Positions 46,491-56,142 of a stretch of 64,000 nucleotides of DNA are shown in pieces. Every line of letters starts with the position of its first letter. The first letter of the stretch is position 1. The notes beneath the pieces were generated by a model, which saw only the letters and a program-made list of their open reading frames with translations, did no database searches and was not told the DNA's origin. This stretch comes from UASB124 sp041662445 (GTDB lineage Bacteria > Babelota > Babeliae > Babelales > RVW-14), in the NCBI GenBank assembly GCA_041662445.1, contig JBAZSL010000002.1, forward strand, positions 1-64,000, given 5' to 3'. The position numbers and the translations under genes are program-made.

Positions 46491-47268
46491 GCATAAACCA
46501 TCCAGCCCGATTCCATCCGCACATACAAGCCAGGCCGTAAGCGATCCATCGCAACGGCCTGGCTTTATAATATAAAAGATCATGTTGCGTTACAGGTGCT
46601 TTAAGCAAGACGATATCAAGAGGCAGCAATGCTATCATGCGCCTAATCTCTTTGAAGGTGAACGCCTTGGTGCCCGGGCTTTCTTGATGATAATAAAGCG
46701 TTTTACTTACGCTGCGCCATGGTTTGCCGCGGAGAAGCGAATGTTTAAGATAGCTATAAAATGCAAAAAGAGATGAGCGATGATAGACCATGAGTTTGAT
46801 AGTTCCGCCTGGCTTGGTGACACGTACAATTTCTGCAAGACTCTTGTGCGTATCGGGAGAATGATGAATAACTCCCCACGAATAAACCAGATCAAAACTG
46901 TTATTCGCATAGGGTATTATTTCAGCATCGCCAACTTTAACTTCTGTGGCTACAAGGCCATGTAGTGCCAAGCGATGAGTGGTGTGTGCGACCGCTTCGT
47001 CGGTGAGATCGATCCCGTAGCAATACGCTCCAGCGCGTGCCCATTGCAGAAAATCTGTTCCAGCGCCAATGCCAACTTCAAGAACTTTTTTGCCATGAAA
47101 GCGCGTGAATTGAGCGAATGAGAATATTTCAGGCTCTGTGGTATAGCGAAAATCTTCAATTGCCTGAAAGTAGGCAGGTGAGAATTTTTGTTGGTGAATA
47201 AACTCGGTACCACAGGTTTGTTTGTTCCAATAGGCTTTTACTTTTTCCTTGAGTTGTTCTGTTGTCAT
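46465..47268 (-). CDS. SAM-dependent methyltransferase (type 11)
   Basis: 267 residues. Core motifs VLEVGIGAGTDFLQWARAGA (about 59-78), YGIDLTDEAVAH, DAEIIPYANNSFDLVYSWGVIHHSPD and VTKPGGTIKLMVYH. The C-terminal part has a hydrophobic segment (LRWIAYGLACMCGW). Last gene of the nine-gene glycan operon, overlapping the preceding glycosyltransferase by 4 bp. It probably methylates a sugar or lipid carrier of that pathway; the substrate is unknown. Confidence 0.82.
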   Translation of the reverse strand: MTTEQLKEKVKAYWNKQTCGTEFIHQQKFSPAYFQAIEDFRYTTEPEIFSFAQFTRFHGKKVLEVGIGAGTDFLQWARAGAYCYGIDLTDEAVAHTTHRLALHGLVATEVKVGDAEIIPYANNSFDLVYSWGVIHHSPDTHKSLAEIVRVTKPGGTIKLMVYHRSSLFAFYSYLKHSLLRGKPWRSVSKTLYYHQESPGTKAFTFKEIRRMIALLPLDIVLLKAPVTQHDLLYYKARPLRWIAYGLACMCGWNRAGWFMLIEARKRQ

Positions 47269-48494
47269 ATGTGTGCCTTTTCCTTTAAAGTTTGTTGATA
47301 GATGTTTTGGATCGCGTATACCTGGTGTTCAAGATTGAATTGTGTAGTACACCATGCGTAAGCGTCAAGCCCCATTTGTTTATTGCGCGAGCTGTCGGTC
47401 AAAAGAAGAAATAGTGCTTCAACCCATGACTCTTCATCATCGTGCGACAGTAAAAAGCCAGTTTTTCCGTGAATAACAAGTTCATCCAAGGGCGCCATTT
47501 TTGAAGAAATAACCGGTTTCTGCATGAAACCAGCTTCAATTATAGGACGTGCAAAGTGTCCGACAGTTGCTGGAAATACAATAACAGAGCAAGCAGCCAT
47601 TGCTGCGGGTACATCAAAGCAGGGGCCAATTATTTTGAGGGATGTTCCGCATGCATTGTGTAAAACCTGTACCTGTTGTTTGAACTGTTCTGTGGGAAAT
47701 AATCTTTTGGGCGATAACCGTGATGCCCCTTTTGTATCCCATGATCCGGCAATAATAAGTTGTGCTGAAGGTAAGCGTACGAGGAGCTTTTTGAAGACGG
47801 CAAGAATGACATGTGTGCCTTTTTCTGGCGATATGCCGCCAAGGTATAAAATTTTTGGTGTTGTGGCATCGAGGTGATGCTTTCGTAAAAAACTATGAGG
47901 CGATGTTTCTTGGTCAAACAATTTTTCATCAACGGCATTGTAGACGACGTATGTTTTGGTGCTGGTGATCCATGGCTGTGCATTGTCGTGACAAATGGGA
48001 ACAATAGCCGTTGCGTAACGTTGAACACATTTTGTAATCAAATTTTTTCTGATGCCAAAATAGCCGTCAGCAAGCGGTTCTCGTATGTGCCATATGACGG
48101 GAATATTTTTTTTGTGTGCCCCTAATGCCCACCCAATAAGTGAACTGGTATTAAGATGCACAATGTCGGGTTGATAGTGTGCGTAGATGCGTGGCGCACG
48201 AATCAAAATGGTACGCATGAGATCGATAATTGCCCTGACGAGTGTGGCAATGTGGTACCAGCGTAGCCACCATATTTTGGTATGAGGAAAATCCATGAGG
48301 TTGACCGGGCCAATGGTGGTTATTCCCTCGTTTTTAAACAGATCAATAACAACAGAATCGTGGAGAAAAAGGACCATCGGTTCAAATCGATTGCGATCGA
48401 GCGAGCGCACAAGATAGAGCAGACTCAATGGTGCTCCGCCGAGTCCTTTTCCGTGGTGGATAAATAAAACACGTGTCTGATGTGGGTCAGTCAT
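47265..48494 (-). CDS. GT4-family glycosyltransferase
   Basis: 409 residues, two Rossmann halves of the GT-B fold. The N-terminus has HHGKGLGGAPLSLLYL, the C-terminal half has ILYLGGISPEKGTHVIL and a final PIIEAGFMQKPVISSKMAPLDELVIHGKTGFL with the E-x7-E region that holds the nucleotide sugar. It overlaps its neighbours by 4 bp on both sides. Donor and acceptor are unknown. Confidence 0.85.
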   Translation of the reverse strand: MTDPHQTRVLFIHHGKGLGGAPLSLLYLVRSLDRNRFEPMVLFLHDSVVIDLFKNEGITTIGPVNLMDFPHTKIWWLRWYHIATLVRAIIDLMRTILIRAPRIYAHYQPDIVHLNTSSLIGWALGAHKKNIPVIWHIREPLADGYFGIRKNLITKCVQRYATAIVPICHDNAQPWITSTKTYVVYNAVDEKLFDQETSPHSFLRKHHLDATTPKILYLGGISPEKGTHVILAVFKKLLVRLPSAQLIIAGSWDTKGASRLSPKRLFPTEQFKQQVQVLHNACGTSLKIIGPCFDVPAAMAACSVIVFPATVGHFARPIIEAGFMQKPVISSKMAPLDELVIHGKTGFLLSHDDEESWVEALFLLLTDSSRNKQMGLDAYAWCTTQFNLEHQVYAIQNIYQQTLKEKAHI

Positions 48495-49888
48495 AAAATT
48501 TGTGTGTTTTCTGATACAAATGGGCTGTGAACCGCTGGTACGAAATGATCCTTTGTTGGTGATGCTGCATTCTTGCGTCCAACACAGAAGTAATTAACGC
48601 CGGCCTTTTTCATGAGGACTGGATCAAAGCAATTTCTTCCATCAAAAACTGTTTTGTCGACAAGAGACAAAAAATCATGTGCATCACACGTGCTAAATTC
48701 TTTCCACTCAGTAAGGACAACCAGAAAATCTGTTTGTTGGAGAATTTCTTTCCATGTTGACGCAAAGGAGATTTTCTGGCCATATCGAGCTCCAATGTTA
48801 TCCTGCGCTGCTGGATCGTAAGCAATGATGTGGCTGCCGCGTTGGATAAGCTCATCAATAAGATCAAGCGAAGGAGCATGGCGAATGTCGTCGGTATTGG
48901 GTTTAAAGGCGAGCCCCCAGATTCCAACGGTCTTATGTGCGAGTGTTGGGCCGTAATGGGAACAAATGCGATTGATGAACCATTGCCGTTGATAGGCGTT
49001 GATATGATCAACTTCTTGTATGAGTGTCATAGGAAAAAGATTTTCAGTGCCCATATGAATGAGCGCTTTGACATCTTTAGGAAAGCAACTGCCGCCATAG
49101 CCAATGCCAGCATTGAGAAAGTGTTTCCCAATGCGTTGGTCGCCTGATATGCCACGTTTTATTTCTTCAATATCTGCCCCAACCTTATCTGCCAGTTGTG
49201 CAAGTTGATTCATGAAGCTTATACGCATTGCAAGCATCGTATTGGCTGCATATTTGGTTAGCTCCGCCGATTCAATACTCATCACAACAAATTGGTGTTC
49301 GTCAGTGATAAATGATTGATAGAGGTTGCGCAAGGTGGTGGCAGCCGCTTCGGTTTCGGTGCCAACAACGATGCGATCTGGGTGGTTAAAATCATTAACA
49401 GCATCGCCCTCTTTGAGAAACTCTGGATTAGAGGCGACATCAATGTTTAATACGAGATTGCGGAGGTGAAGCTCTCGCTCAATAATATTTTTTACGGTGC
49501 GTGCAGTGCCAACCGGTACGGTCGATTTATTAACGATGAGTGCTGGATGCGTAATGGTATGGCCCACCTCGTACGCAGCGTGTTCGACATAGGATAAGTC
49601 AGCTGCTCCATTGGAGAGTGAAGGAGTTCCAACGCAATTAAAAATAACCTCTGGATGCTGAGCCATTGCCTCTTGGATGCCTGTCGCAAATGTTATGGTT
49701 CCTTTGCTTAAGGCGTCCATAACGATGGTATCGAGTCCTGGCTCAAAAAATGGAATAGTGCTGTGTATGAGTGCGTTGATTTTGTCCTGATTGTTGTCGA
49801 TGATGATGACATTATGCCCTTTGTGGGCAAAACATGCACCGGTAACAAGTCCTACGTAACCAGCTCCAATGACTGCAAGCTTTGACAT
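48491..49888 (-). CDS. ugd: UDP-glucose 6-dehydrogenase
   Basis: About 465 residues. N-terminal NAD site KLAVIGAGYVGLVTGACFA, NKSTVPVGTA, ASNPEFLKEGDAV, the catalytic Cys in GYGGSCFPKDVKAL (about 257-270) and the C-terminal VGIWGLAFKPNTDDIRHAPS. It oxidises UDP-glucose twice to UDP-glucuronate. AGGAGAG 7 bp before ATG 49888 decides the start; 33 more codons are open upstream. With the decarboxylase at 55192 it gives UDP-xylose. Lies in the middle of the glycan operon. Confidence 0.93.
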   Translation of the reverse strand: MSKLAVIGAGYVGLVTGACFAHKGHNVIIIDNNQDKINALIHSTIPFFEPGLDTIVMDALSKGTITFATGIQEAMAQHPEVIFNCVGTPSLSNGAADLSYVEHAAYEVGHTITHPALIVNKSTVPVGTARTVKNIIERELHLRNLVLNIDVASNPEFLKEGDAVNDFNHPDRIVVGTETEAAATTLRNLYQSFITDEHQFVVMSIESAELTKYAANTMLAMRISFMNQLAQLADKVGADIEEIKRGISGDQRIGKHFLNAGIGYGGSCFPKDVKALIHMGTENLFPMTLIQEVDHINAYQRQWFINRICSHYGPTLAHKTVGIWGLAFKPNTDDIRHAPSLDLIDELIQRGSHIIAYDPAAQDNIGARYGQKISFASTWKEILQQTDFLVVLTEWKEFSTCDAHDFLSLVDKTVFDGRNCFDPVLMKKAGVNYFCVGRKNAASPTKDHFVPAVHSPFVSENTQIL

Positions 49889-49910
49889 TGTGACTCTCCT
49901 TTTTTGTAAC

Positions 49911-51053
49911 TTACCTGCCGCTGATGTTCTGCCAGAATTCGTAGGTCTTATCAGCGATAGCTTCGTGTGAGTACTCCGTGTGGGCACGTAGGTGCCCGCG
50001 TTTTCCGAGCTCTTTTCTTAGTTCATCATCCTGCATTAAAGTCTGTAGTTTTGCAACCAAGTCAGACTCGTTACGTTGGGCAAAAATGAGCCCCGCATTT
50101 GCAACGACATGAGGAATCTCGCCGGCATTGCTTCCGATAACTGCCACACCCGACGCCATGGCTTCTATAAGGATATGGCCGAATTGCTCACGCCACTGTG
50201 GCGTGTCATATGAAGGAAGCACCAAGATGTCTATTTTACGCAAATACTGGGCAACTGCCTCGTGCGGGACGGGGCTACAGAGTTCTATGCGATCGAGCAT
50301 CTGCCGCGTGGCGACAAAACTCTGTAATCGATGGCTTGCTGGCCCCTTGCCGATAAAGGTGAGTTTCCATGCGGGAAAATCATGCGCCACCTTCATAAAG
50401 GCGCGAGCAAGATAAAAGATTCCCTTCTCTTCGGTGATGCGTCCTATGTAACCAATATATTTGTAAGAACGCGAAATTTTTTCTTCATCAGGCTTAAAAA
50501 GTTCACGATTGATGCCAAGCTGAGGCAAGACAAGAATGGGCTTGGTAAATCCCTTTTTACGCAGCAGTCCATCGGCGCCATTGTTTCCTGCGATTGCTCC
50601 GTCTGCGCGGCGCAAATTTATTTTTTCAAGCAGGGATAAATAGAGATGGCTTTTCAACGATAGTTTTGGCTTCCAATTGATCCAGGTGAAAAAAATACTG
50701 TGCGCTTTGATGCCCATAAGACGGGTGAAAATATTAATCTGAAAATAGCAGAGCGCACCGGCTCCTTGTTCAACATGAACAATGTCAGGTTTAAAACTTC
50801 GGAGCACGTTATAGAGTGGTTGTGGTTTGTAGATATATACAAGTTCATTGCCGGCGCCAAAGGTGTCCAAAGCGATAAATGAACAATTTGGGAGAGGTGT
50901 TTCAGTTGTTGCTTGGTGTGAAAAAAGGCAGGACGGCCAGTGTCCCGGGTATGCCACCAGTAGGCTAACTGATGGGTGGCGACGAGCAAAAAATTTCCAT
51001 TTATCGCGGTTGATAGGAGAAATATAAGTATGGCTTACAACCAATACTTTCAT
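49911..51053 (-). CDS. GT4-family glycosyltransferase
   Basis: 380 residues. GT-B fold with KPDIVHVEQGAGALCYFQ in the N-terminal half, YIGYIGRITEEKGIFYLARAF and EQFGHILIEAMASGVAVIGS (the E-x7-E-type donor site) in the C-terminal half. Overlaps the gene upstream in transcription by 4 bp and is 22 bp from ugd. It adds a sugar in the glycan pathway; specificity unknown. Confidence 0.87.
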   Translation of the reverse strand: MKVLVVSHTYISPINRDKWKFFARRHPSVSLLVAYPGHWPSCLFSHQATTETPLPNCSFIALDTFGAGNELVYIYKPQPLYNVLRSFKPDIVHVEQGAGALCYFQINIFTRLMGIKAHSIFFTWINWKPKLSLKSHLYLSLLEKINLRRADGAIAGNNGADGLLRKKGFTKPILVLPQLGINRELFKPDEEKISRSYKYIGYIGRITEEKGIFYLARAFMKVAHDFPAWKLTFIGKGPASHRLQSFVATRQMLDRIELCSPVPHEAVAQYLRKIDILVLPSYDTPQWREQFGHILIEAMASGVAVIGSNAGEIPHVVANAGLIFAQRNESDLVAKLQTLMQDDELRKELGKRGHLRAHTEYSHEAIADKTYEFWQNISGR

Positions 51054-52330
51054 ATAGCATCCTGATAAAGGGTGGAACGTGGTTTATGTGGCGTTGTCCC
51101 GCGGTGCTGATGATCACATTTTTCAAACCAAGATTTAAGCTCTGGGTAAACTGTGCTTAATCCATATTTAAAAAGCGTGAAGCTTTTGTTCGGCGAAAAA
51201 TTTTTTTCAACAAATTCGCGTCCATTGCGTGAAAGCGTTTCTTGTAAAATTGGGTCGGTAAGTATTTTTTCAACGTTGGCGACCATTTCATTATCGTCAT
51301 TTATTGGAACAAGATATCCGGTGATATTGTTAATGACATAATCGCTGGTGCCCCCGCAGTCGGTGGCAACAACTGGTGTTCCGTGAAGTAATGCTTCAAG
51401 GCCAACAATGCCAAGTCCTTCTTGATATGACGTGATGAGTAAAAGGCTCGCACGCCGGTACAGGGCGTAAAGATCCTCGGTTGCGATTTGTCCTGTAAAG
51501 ATAGTATTGCGCAACGAGTCATAGCGTTGAAAAGAGGCCATGATTTCTGGCGATGGTTTCATGCCGACAATGTAGAGTTTGATGGTCGGTATATGCCGAT
51601 AAATTCTTTCAAAAACGCGTAAAAGCATAGGAAGATTTTTCCGTGGATCACTAAAGCGCCCAACGGCCATAATAATTTTTTCACCCGACTTTACGTACTG
51701 AGGTGTAATGCGGCTTCCATCAATAGGGTAACTACAAACGACCATATTTTCGCGGGGATGTTTGATGATGTACTCAAACTTTGATTTGGCGTACGTGCTG
51801 AGAGCAAGAATAAAATTTGCTTTGGTTAAAATTTTCCGTTCGATGCGATTCATCCAAGGATGCGCAGCTGCGTTGATAAGAGCGCGTATCCCGCGTAATT
51901 GTTTGACTCTTTCTTGGCGATCTTCGTCATAAGGCGTGCTTATCCAGAGGACAAATTTTTTGTTCGTGGCGAGCAGCGAATGTGCTGCAATGCTGGTACC
52001 ACTAACCACAAAAAAGTAGTCGTAATCTTTGAGCAGCTCTTGCCATGATTGCTGGGTAAAAATATAGTGCCCTGGCTCCCAAAACGACCATCGTGTACCT
52101 ATTTCCACGCTATTCATGCCAAAGTGAGATAGAGGTTTTACCGCAGAAGTGAACTTGAAGGCACGCAATTTTGTAGCGACCTCGGGCTCAAATCCGAGAA
52201 AAAATACGCGTGGTTCAAAATAGTGTTCACAAAATTGGTAAGCGCTTTTAAGGCAAGCAAGTACGCCGCCATAATTGTACGTATTGCGCAGAGATAAAAT
52301 TGCAATCTTGGGTTTTATTGGCGTGCGCAT
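51050..52330 (-). CDS. GT4-family glycosyltransferase
   Basis: 426 residues. The N-terminal half has LSLRNTYNYGGVLACLKSA; the C-terminal half has IIMAVGRFSDPRKNLPMLLRVF, LLITSYQEGLGIVGLEALLHGTPVVATDCGG and a standard end (FVEKNFS). Overlaps the methyltransferase gene by 16 bp. Part of the glycan operon; substrate unknown. Confidence 0.87.
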   Translation of the reverse strand: MRTPIKPKIAILSLRNTYNYGGVLACLKSAYQFCEHYFEPRVFFLGFEPEVATKLRAFKFTSAVKPLSHFGMNSVEIGTRWSFWEPGHYIFTQQSWQELLKDYDYFFVVSGTSIAAHSLLATNKKFVLWISTPYDEDRQERVKQLRGIRALINAAAHPWMNRIERKILTKANFILALSTYAKSKFEYIIKHPRENMVVCSYPIDGSRITPQYVKSGEKIIMAVGRFSDPRKNLPMLLRVFERIYRHIPTIKLYIVGMKPSPEIMASFQRYDSLRNTIFTGQIATEDLYALYRRASLLLITSYQEGLGIVGLEALLHGTPVVATDCGGTSDYVINNITGYLVPINDDNEMVANVEKILTDPILQETLSRNGREFVEKNFSPNKSFTLFKYGLSTVYPELKSWFEKCDHQHRGTTPHKPRSTLYQDAI

Positions 52331-52998
52331 GTTGTATCGGTCCTTTCACCATATTTATGTGCGACAAAGAAGAGGTCTGAAGATAAAATCTGTGCATTGA
52401 GTACATGTACTCTACGTAGTGCACCAATAATTTTTTTTGCCACAGGACGTAGCCAGGGAATAAAAAACTCGGCAAAAACGCTTGGTGGGACTATGCCCTG
52501 GGCGCTGATATGATCAACGGAAAACGTCCCGCGTTCAAGTGCTATTCGTAAAGATTCTGGCGTGTAATATCTTTTGTGCGTAAGATCGGTTCGGTGATAA
52601 AAGGTCAGATTATAAGCGGGAAGAAATCCATCATTGTTATGCGGAACCGATCCGACCAGAACCCCGTTGGGTCTACAGATGCGATAAAGTTCATTGATAA
52701 GCGATGATTCAGCGGTTATGTGCTCGATAATATCAAATGCAAGGATGGTATCAAAGCAATTATCTTCAAATGGTAGTGGCTGTTCGAGGTTGATCCTCAT
52801 AAAATCTGCTCCCTTAACTCCTGCTAGATCAAGCTGATCAATGGCAACAATGCGTAGATGCGGATTTTTTTCGGCCAGCCATTCGCTGTAATAGCCATAT
52901 CCAGATCCGACATCAAGAATATCAGAACCGGCTATATTTTTCTGGATCAAGCTCACTTTAATATCGGAGAGCTTGTGCTCGATGGGGCTGCGTTCCAT
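52315..52998 (-). CDS. SAM-dependent methyltransferase
   Basis: About 227 residues. SDILDVGSGYGYYSEWLAEKN (motif I), LRIVAIDQLDLAG, CFDTILAFDIIEHITAE and RICRPNGVLVGSVPH are class I methyltransferase blocks. The ATG at 52998 follows AGGATAGGAAC; an upstream ATG at 53031 is also open inside the end of the neighbouring gene. The 3' end overlaps the next glycosyltransferase. Probably modifies a sugar of the pathway. Confidence 0.82.
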   Translation of the reverse strand: MERSPIEHKLSDIKVSLIQKNIAGSDILDVGSGYGYYSEWLAEKNPHLRIVAIDQLDLAGVKGADFMRINLEQPLPFEDNCFDTILAFDIIEHITAESSLINELYRICRPNGVLVGSVPHNNDGFLPAYNLTFYHRTDLTHKRYYTPESLRIALERGTFSVDHISAQGIVPPSVFAEFFIPWLRPVAKKIIGALRRVHVLNAQILSSDLFFVAHKYGERTDTTCARQ

Positions 52999-54023
52999 GT
53001 TCCTATCCTTGTGCCCGAAAAAACAGGACATGCGGTGAAATATTTTTGCAGTTGCCGAGAGAGCGTAAACTCTTGCGCACGCTGGTAACCCTGTTGTCTG
53101 ATGTGTGCACGCCTTTCTTCATGCCCTAGATACAAGGTAACCTTATTAACGAGTTCTTCAAGATTTCCAAAACAAGCAACGCTTTCTTCTTCTTTAAAGT
53201 ACTCACAAGCTTGCTCCTGGGTTCGTTGCGTGAGTAGAAAAGTTGAACTTGCGGGTACTTCAAAAGTACGCATATTATGCGAGCCAACGTTCTGTATACG
53301 GATAAAATTAAGGACGATTTTTGATGAACGGAAAATCTTAATGAGGGTTTGATGATAAACGGCGGGACCGCGCACGCATTCCTTGAGATGTATATCAGTG
53401 CTCTGTTTTTCCCATTGATTACCCCAGATTGCAAGCTTCATGTTTGGCAATGCGGCATGAAGAGCTGCAAGCCAGTATTCGCGTTCAGGCTCCCATGTGC
53501 CAACAAAACACACATCGGCGGTATATTTTTTGTGTTCTTCTTCGGTGATGGTTATCGGCTGATTGAATATTGTCTCATCGTAGGCGAAGGGAAAATGGCA
53601 TACGTGGCTGCAGCCTGCTGCATGGAGGGGGGTAATAAGCATGTGAGACCAGGATAAAAAACAATCAAGTTCAGGGAGCCGCTCAAGAACGGTGGCCTTA
53701 GAGTTGTGGTTCCATAGCGTAAATGGATTGTCGGTATAAAAATTTATTATTTTGCAGCGGATGTGGTGCTTGATAGTACGCAGTGTATGAGCGGAGATGT
53801 TTTCAGCTTTGATGAGAAAAATGAGCTCGGGCCGAAATTTTTGAGCCGTATGTATAAACGCGTAATCATGGTATGCCGGTGGCGCGAACCGAATAAACCC
53901 TGTTGGTCGTGTGTTATATGGTATAACGTTGTGCCCTTGCCCTATCAACGCGCGCAGAAACGATGTTGCGTAAGTGTATACCGATGGATCAGAGGCGAAT
54001 GCTCCGGCGAGAAGTATTTTCAT
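52953..54023 (-). CDS. CgeB-like glycosyltransferase
   Basis: 356 residues. AFASDPSVYTYATSFLRALIGQGH, then KIINFYTDNPFTLWN, DVCFVGTWEPEREYWLAAL and SHNMRTFEVPASSTFLLTQRTQE. The last block is the hallmark of the CgeB/glycosyltransferase family 1-2 proteins found in spore coat and glycan loci. Donor unknown. It overlaps the adjacent GT4 gene by 4 bp and the methyltransferase gene by about 45 bp. Confidence 0.8.
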   Translation of the reverse strand: MKILLAGAFASDPSVYTYATSFLRALIGQGHNVIPYNTRPTGFIRFAPPAYHDYAFIHTAQKFRPELIFLIKAENISAHTLRTIKHHIRCKIINFYTDNPFTLWNHNSKATVLERLPELDCFLSWSHMLITPLHAAGCSHVCHFPFAYDETIFNQPITITEEEHKKYTADVCFVGTWEPEREYWLAALHAALPNMKLAIWGNQWEKQSTDIHLKECVRGPAVYHQTLIKIFRSSKIVLNFIRIQNVGSHNMRTFEVPASSTFLLTQRTQEQACEYFKEEESVACFGNLEELVNKVTLYLGHEERRAHIRQQGYQRAQEFTLSRQLQKYFTACPVFSGTRIGTWNAAPSSTSSPILK

Positions 54024-55195
54024 GAAATCGCTTTCAGCACATCGGCGTAGGCCTGATATATCTTATTACCGTACGTGTTCCACGAAAATGATTGTATACG
54101 TGGTTGTCCTTGCATTCCCATTTCAACCGCCTCAGCCTGATGGCGATAACACCATTCAATTTTTTCAGCAAGGCCGGCAATGTCACCTGGTTGAATGAGA
54201 AAACCGTGAATATTATCAGTGATAAGCTCTGGTCCTGCGCTGGCGGTGCTACAAATTACGGGCAGACCGCTTGCCATCGCTTCACCAATGACCATGCCAA
54301 ATCCATCTTCAAGTGATGGCAATACAAAAAGAGATGCCTGTTGGTAGAGCGTGCGCAATTTTTGGCGGTCAACCGGACCGGTAAAGATGACGTTGGCAGA
54401 AATACGAAGCCGTGGAGCAATTGAGGTAAAATCTTTTGTTAGTGCGCCAACAATAAGCAATTCACTTTCATGCTTAGGCACGTTGAGTTTATCCCACGCC
54501 TGAAGAAGATTCTGAATGCCCTTGCGCAAGGAAACGAGGCCGACAACAATGACACGAAATTTTTGTTTTTGCGGTGGAGTCATCATGTCGTGCGAAAAAT
54601 ACTTAGTATCAACACCACACGGCACCATGAGAACTTTTTGAGGCGATATGCCCTGATCAATAAAGCTTTGCCGTGCAAATGACGAAAGTGTCATGATGTA
54701 ATCAGCCGTGTGATACTCAGTGCACATTTTTTCGATAGTCCGTTGATCAATCGGTGCATATGCAATGCCCCAACGACGATACTCCTCGTGCAAGATTCTT
54801 TGTTGCGCTGCTATATGACATGATCCCGATTCGATAATGACTTTTGCTCCTGCTCTGCGTGCTGCCGGTATGGAATGTGCGGCATAATGTGCCCAGCCAA
54901 TAAATAGATCAAAGGGCGCCAGAGCCTCGAGCCTTTTACTGACATGTTTATCAAAAAGATTGTCTTTAAAAACATTAAATCGTGATGTGTTAAAAAATCT
55001 ACCAGCCTGTAGCTTTACAAAGCTGTCATTGAGCAGCTTGCTTATGTGCGCAACGTGGACAAACTGTTCGGGAATGTTTGTATCTTGTGCTGTGTAATCA
55101 AAGGTAAAAAATTGGCGCAAGCTGTGGCGTAAGGCTAATTGATGTGCTAGATGATGTGCATGAAATCGTCCGCCCGCAGAAACGACGATGTTCAT
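54020..55195 (-). CDS. GT4-family glycosyltransferase
   Basis: 391 residues. N-terminal VVSAGGRFHAHHLAHQLALR, then VLMVPCGVDTKYF, FRVIVVGLVSLRKGIQNLLQAW and SLEDGFGMVIGEAMASGLPVICST (donor-site E-x7-E). A complete GT-B enzyme. Overlaps UDP-glucuronate decarboxylase by 4 bp. It may use UDP-xylose or UDP-glucuronate given its place right after that gene; this is inference only. Confidence 0.88.
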   Translation of the reverse strand: MNIVVSAGGRFHAHHLAHQLALRHSLRQFFTFDYTAQDTNIPEQFVHVAHISKLLNDSFVKLQAGRFFNTSRFNVFKDNLFDKHVSKRLEALAPFDLFIGWAHYAAHSIPAARRAGAKVIIESGSCHIAAQQRILHEEYRRWGIAYAPIDQRTIEKMCTEYHTADYIMTLSSFARQSFIDQGISPQKVLMVPCGVDTKYFSHDMMTPPQKQKFRVIVVGLVSLRKGIQNLLQAWDKLNVPKHESELLIVGALTKDFTSIAPRLRISANVIFTGPVDRQKLRTLYQQASLFVLPSLEDGFGMVIGEAMASGLPVICSTASAGPELITDNIHGFLIQPGDIAGLAEKIEWCYRHQAEAVEMGMQGQPRIQSFSWNTYGNKIYQAYADVLKAIS

Positions 55196-56142
55196 AGAAT
55201 AACACGCCTAAAATAATCGATGGTTAAACGTAGTCCTGTTTCAAGATCAATCTTTGGTGCCCAACCCAGGACCTGTTGCGCCAAGCTGATGTCTGGTTTG
55301 CGTTGTCGCGGGTCGTCTGGTGGAAGAGGGTGGTAGGTTATGGGGAGCTTTTTCCCACCATGAACGAGCCGATCAATAGTTTTTGCCAATTCATTCAGGG
55401 TGAATTCAGTTGGATTTCCCACATTAACGGGCCCCGTGAATGTGGCATCACTTTCCATCATGGCGATTATTCCGGCAATTAAATCGCTTACGTAACAGAA
55501 TGATCGTGTTTGTGTTCCATCACCATACAAGGTTAACGGCTCATTCTTGAGTGCTTGTACAATGAGATTGCTGATAACGCGGCCGTCATTGGGGTCCATG
55601 TTGGGGCCATACGTATTAAAAATTCTGATGACTTTGATATCGGTGCCATAGTGCCGATGATAATCAAAAAAAAGCGTTTCGGCGCATCGTTTGCCCTCAT
55701 CGTAACAGGCCCGCGGCCCGATGGGATTAACATTGCCACGGTATGATTCTACTTGTGGGTGAACATCGGGATCGCCGTACACTTCACTGGTTGATGCTTG
55801 CATAATGCGTGCGTTATTTTTACGCGCAAGTTCGAGCATATTCAATGCGCCTATGACACTTGTTTTGAGCGTGAAAATGGGATCTTTTTGATAATGTGGC
55901 GGTGAGGCGGGACAGGCAAAATTAAAAATCCATTGTGTTTCAAGATCGATGGGATTGACGATGTCGTGTTCTATGAACGTAAAGTTTTTATGCGCACGCA
56001 GGTGTTGGATATTGTCCAGATTCCCCGTGTACAAATTATCAATGCAGGTAACCTGGTGTCCGCGATCAATAAGCGCGGTACATAAATGGCTGCCAACAAA
56101 ACCAGCGCCGCCGGTGACAAGAATTTTTTTTACTGATGGCAT
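55192..56142 (-). CDS. uxs: UDP-glucuronate decarboxylase (UDP-xylose synthase)
   Basis: 316 residues. NAD site KKILVTGGAGFVGSHLC, IDNLYTGNLDNI, FNFACPASPPHYQ (a hallmark of UXS), the catalytic YDEGK (Y-x3-K) and RIFNTYGPNMDPNDGRV, QTRSFCYVSDLI. Length and motifs match the soluble bacterial/plant UXS type. It converts UDP-glucuronate to UDP-xylose in the cytoplasm. First gene of the nine-gene minus-strand operon that ends at 46465. Confidence 0.9.
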   Translation of the reverse strand: MPSVKKILVTGGAGFVGSHLCTALIDRGHQVTCIDNLYTGNLDNIQHLRAHKNFTFIEHDIVNPIDLETQWIFNFACPASPPHYQKDPIFTLKTSVIGALNMLELARKNNARIMQASTSEVYGDPDVHPQVESYRGNVNPIGPRACYDEGKRCAETLFFDYHRHYGTDIKVIRIFNTYGPNMDPNDGRVISNLIVQALKNEPLTLYGDGTQTRSFCYVSDLIAGIIAMMESDATFTGPVNVGNPTEFTLNELAKTIDRLVHGGKKLPITYHPLPPDDPRQRKPDISLAQQVLGWAPKIDLETGLRLTIDYFRRVIL

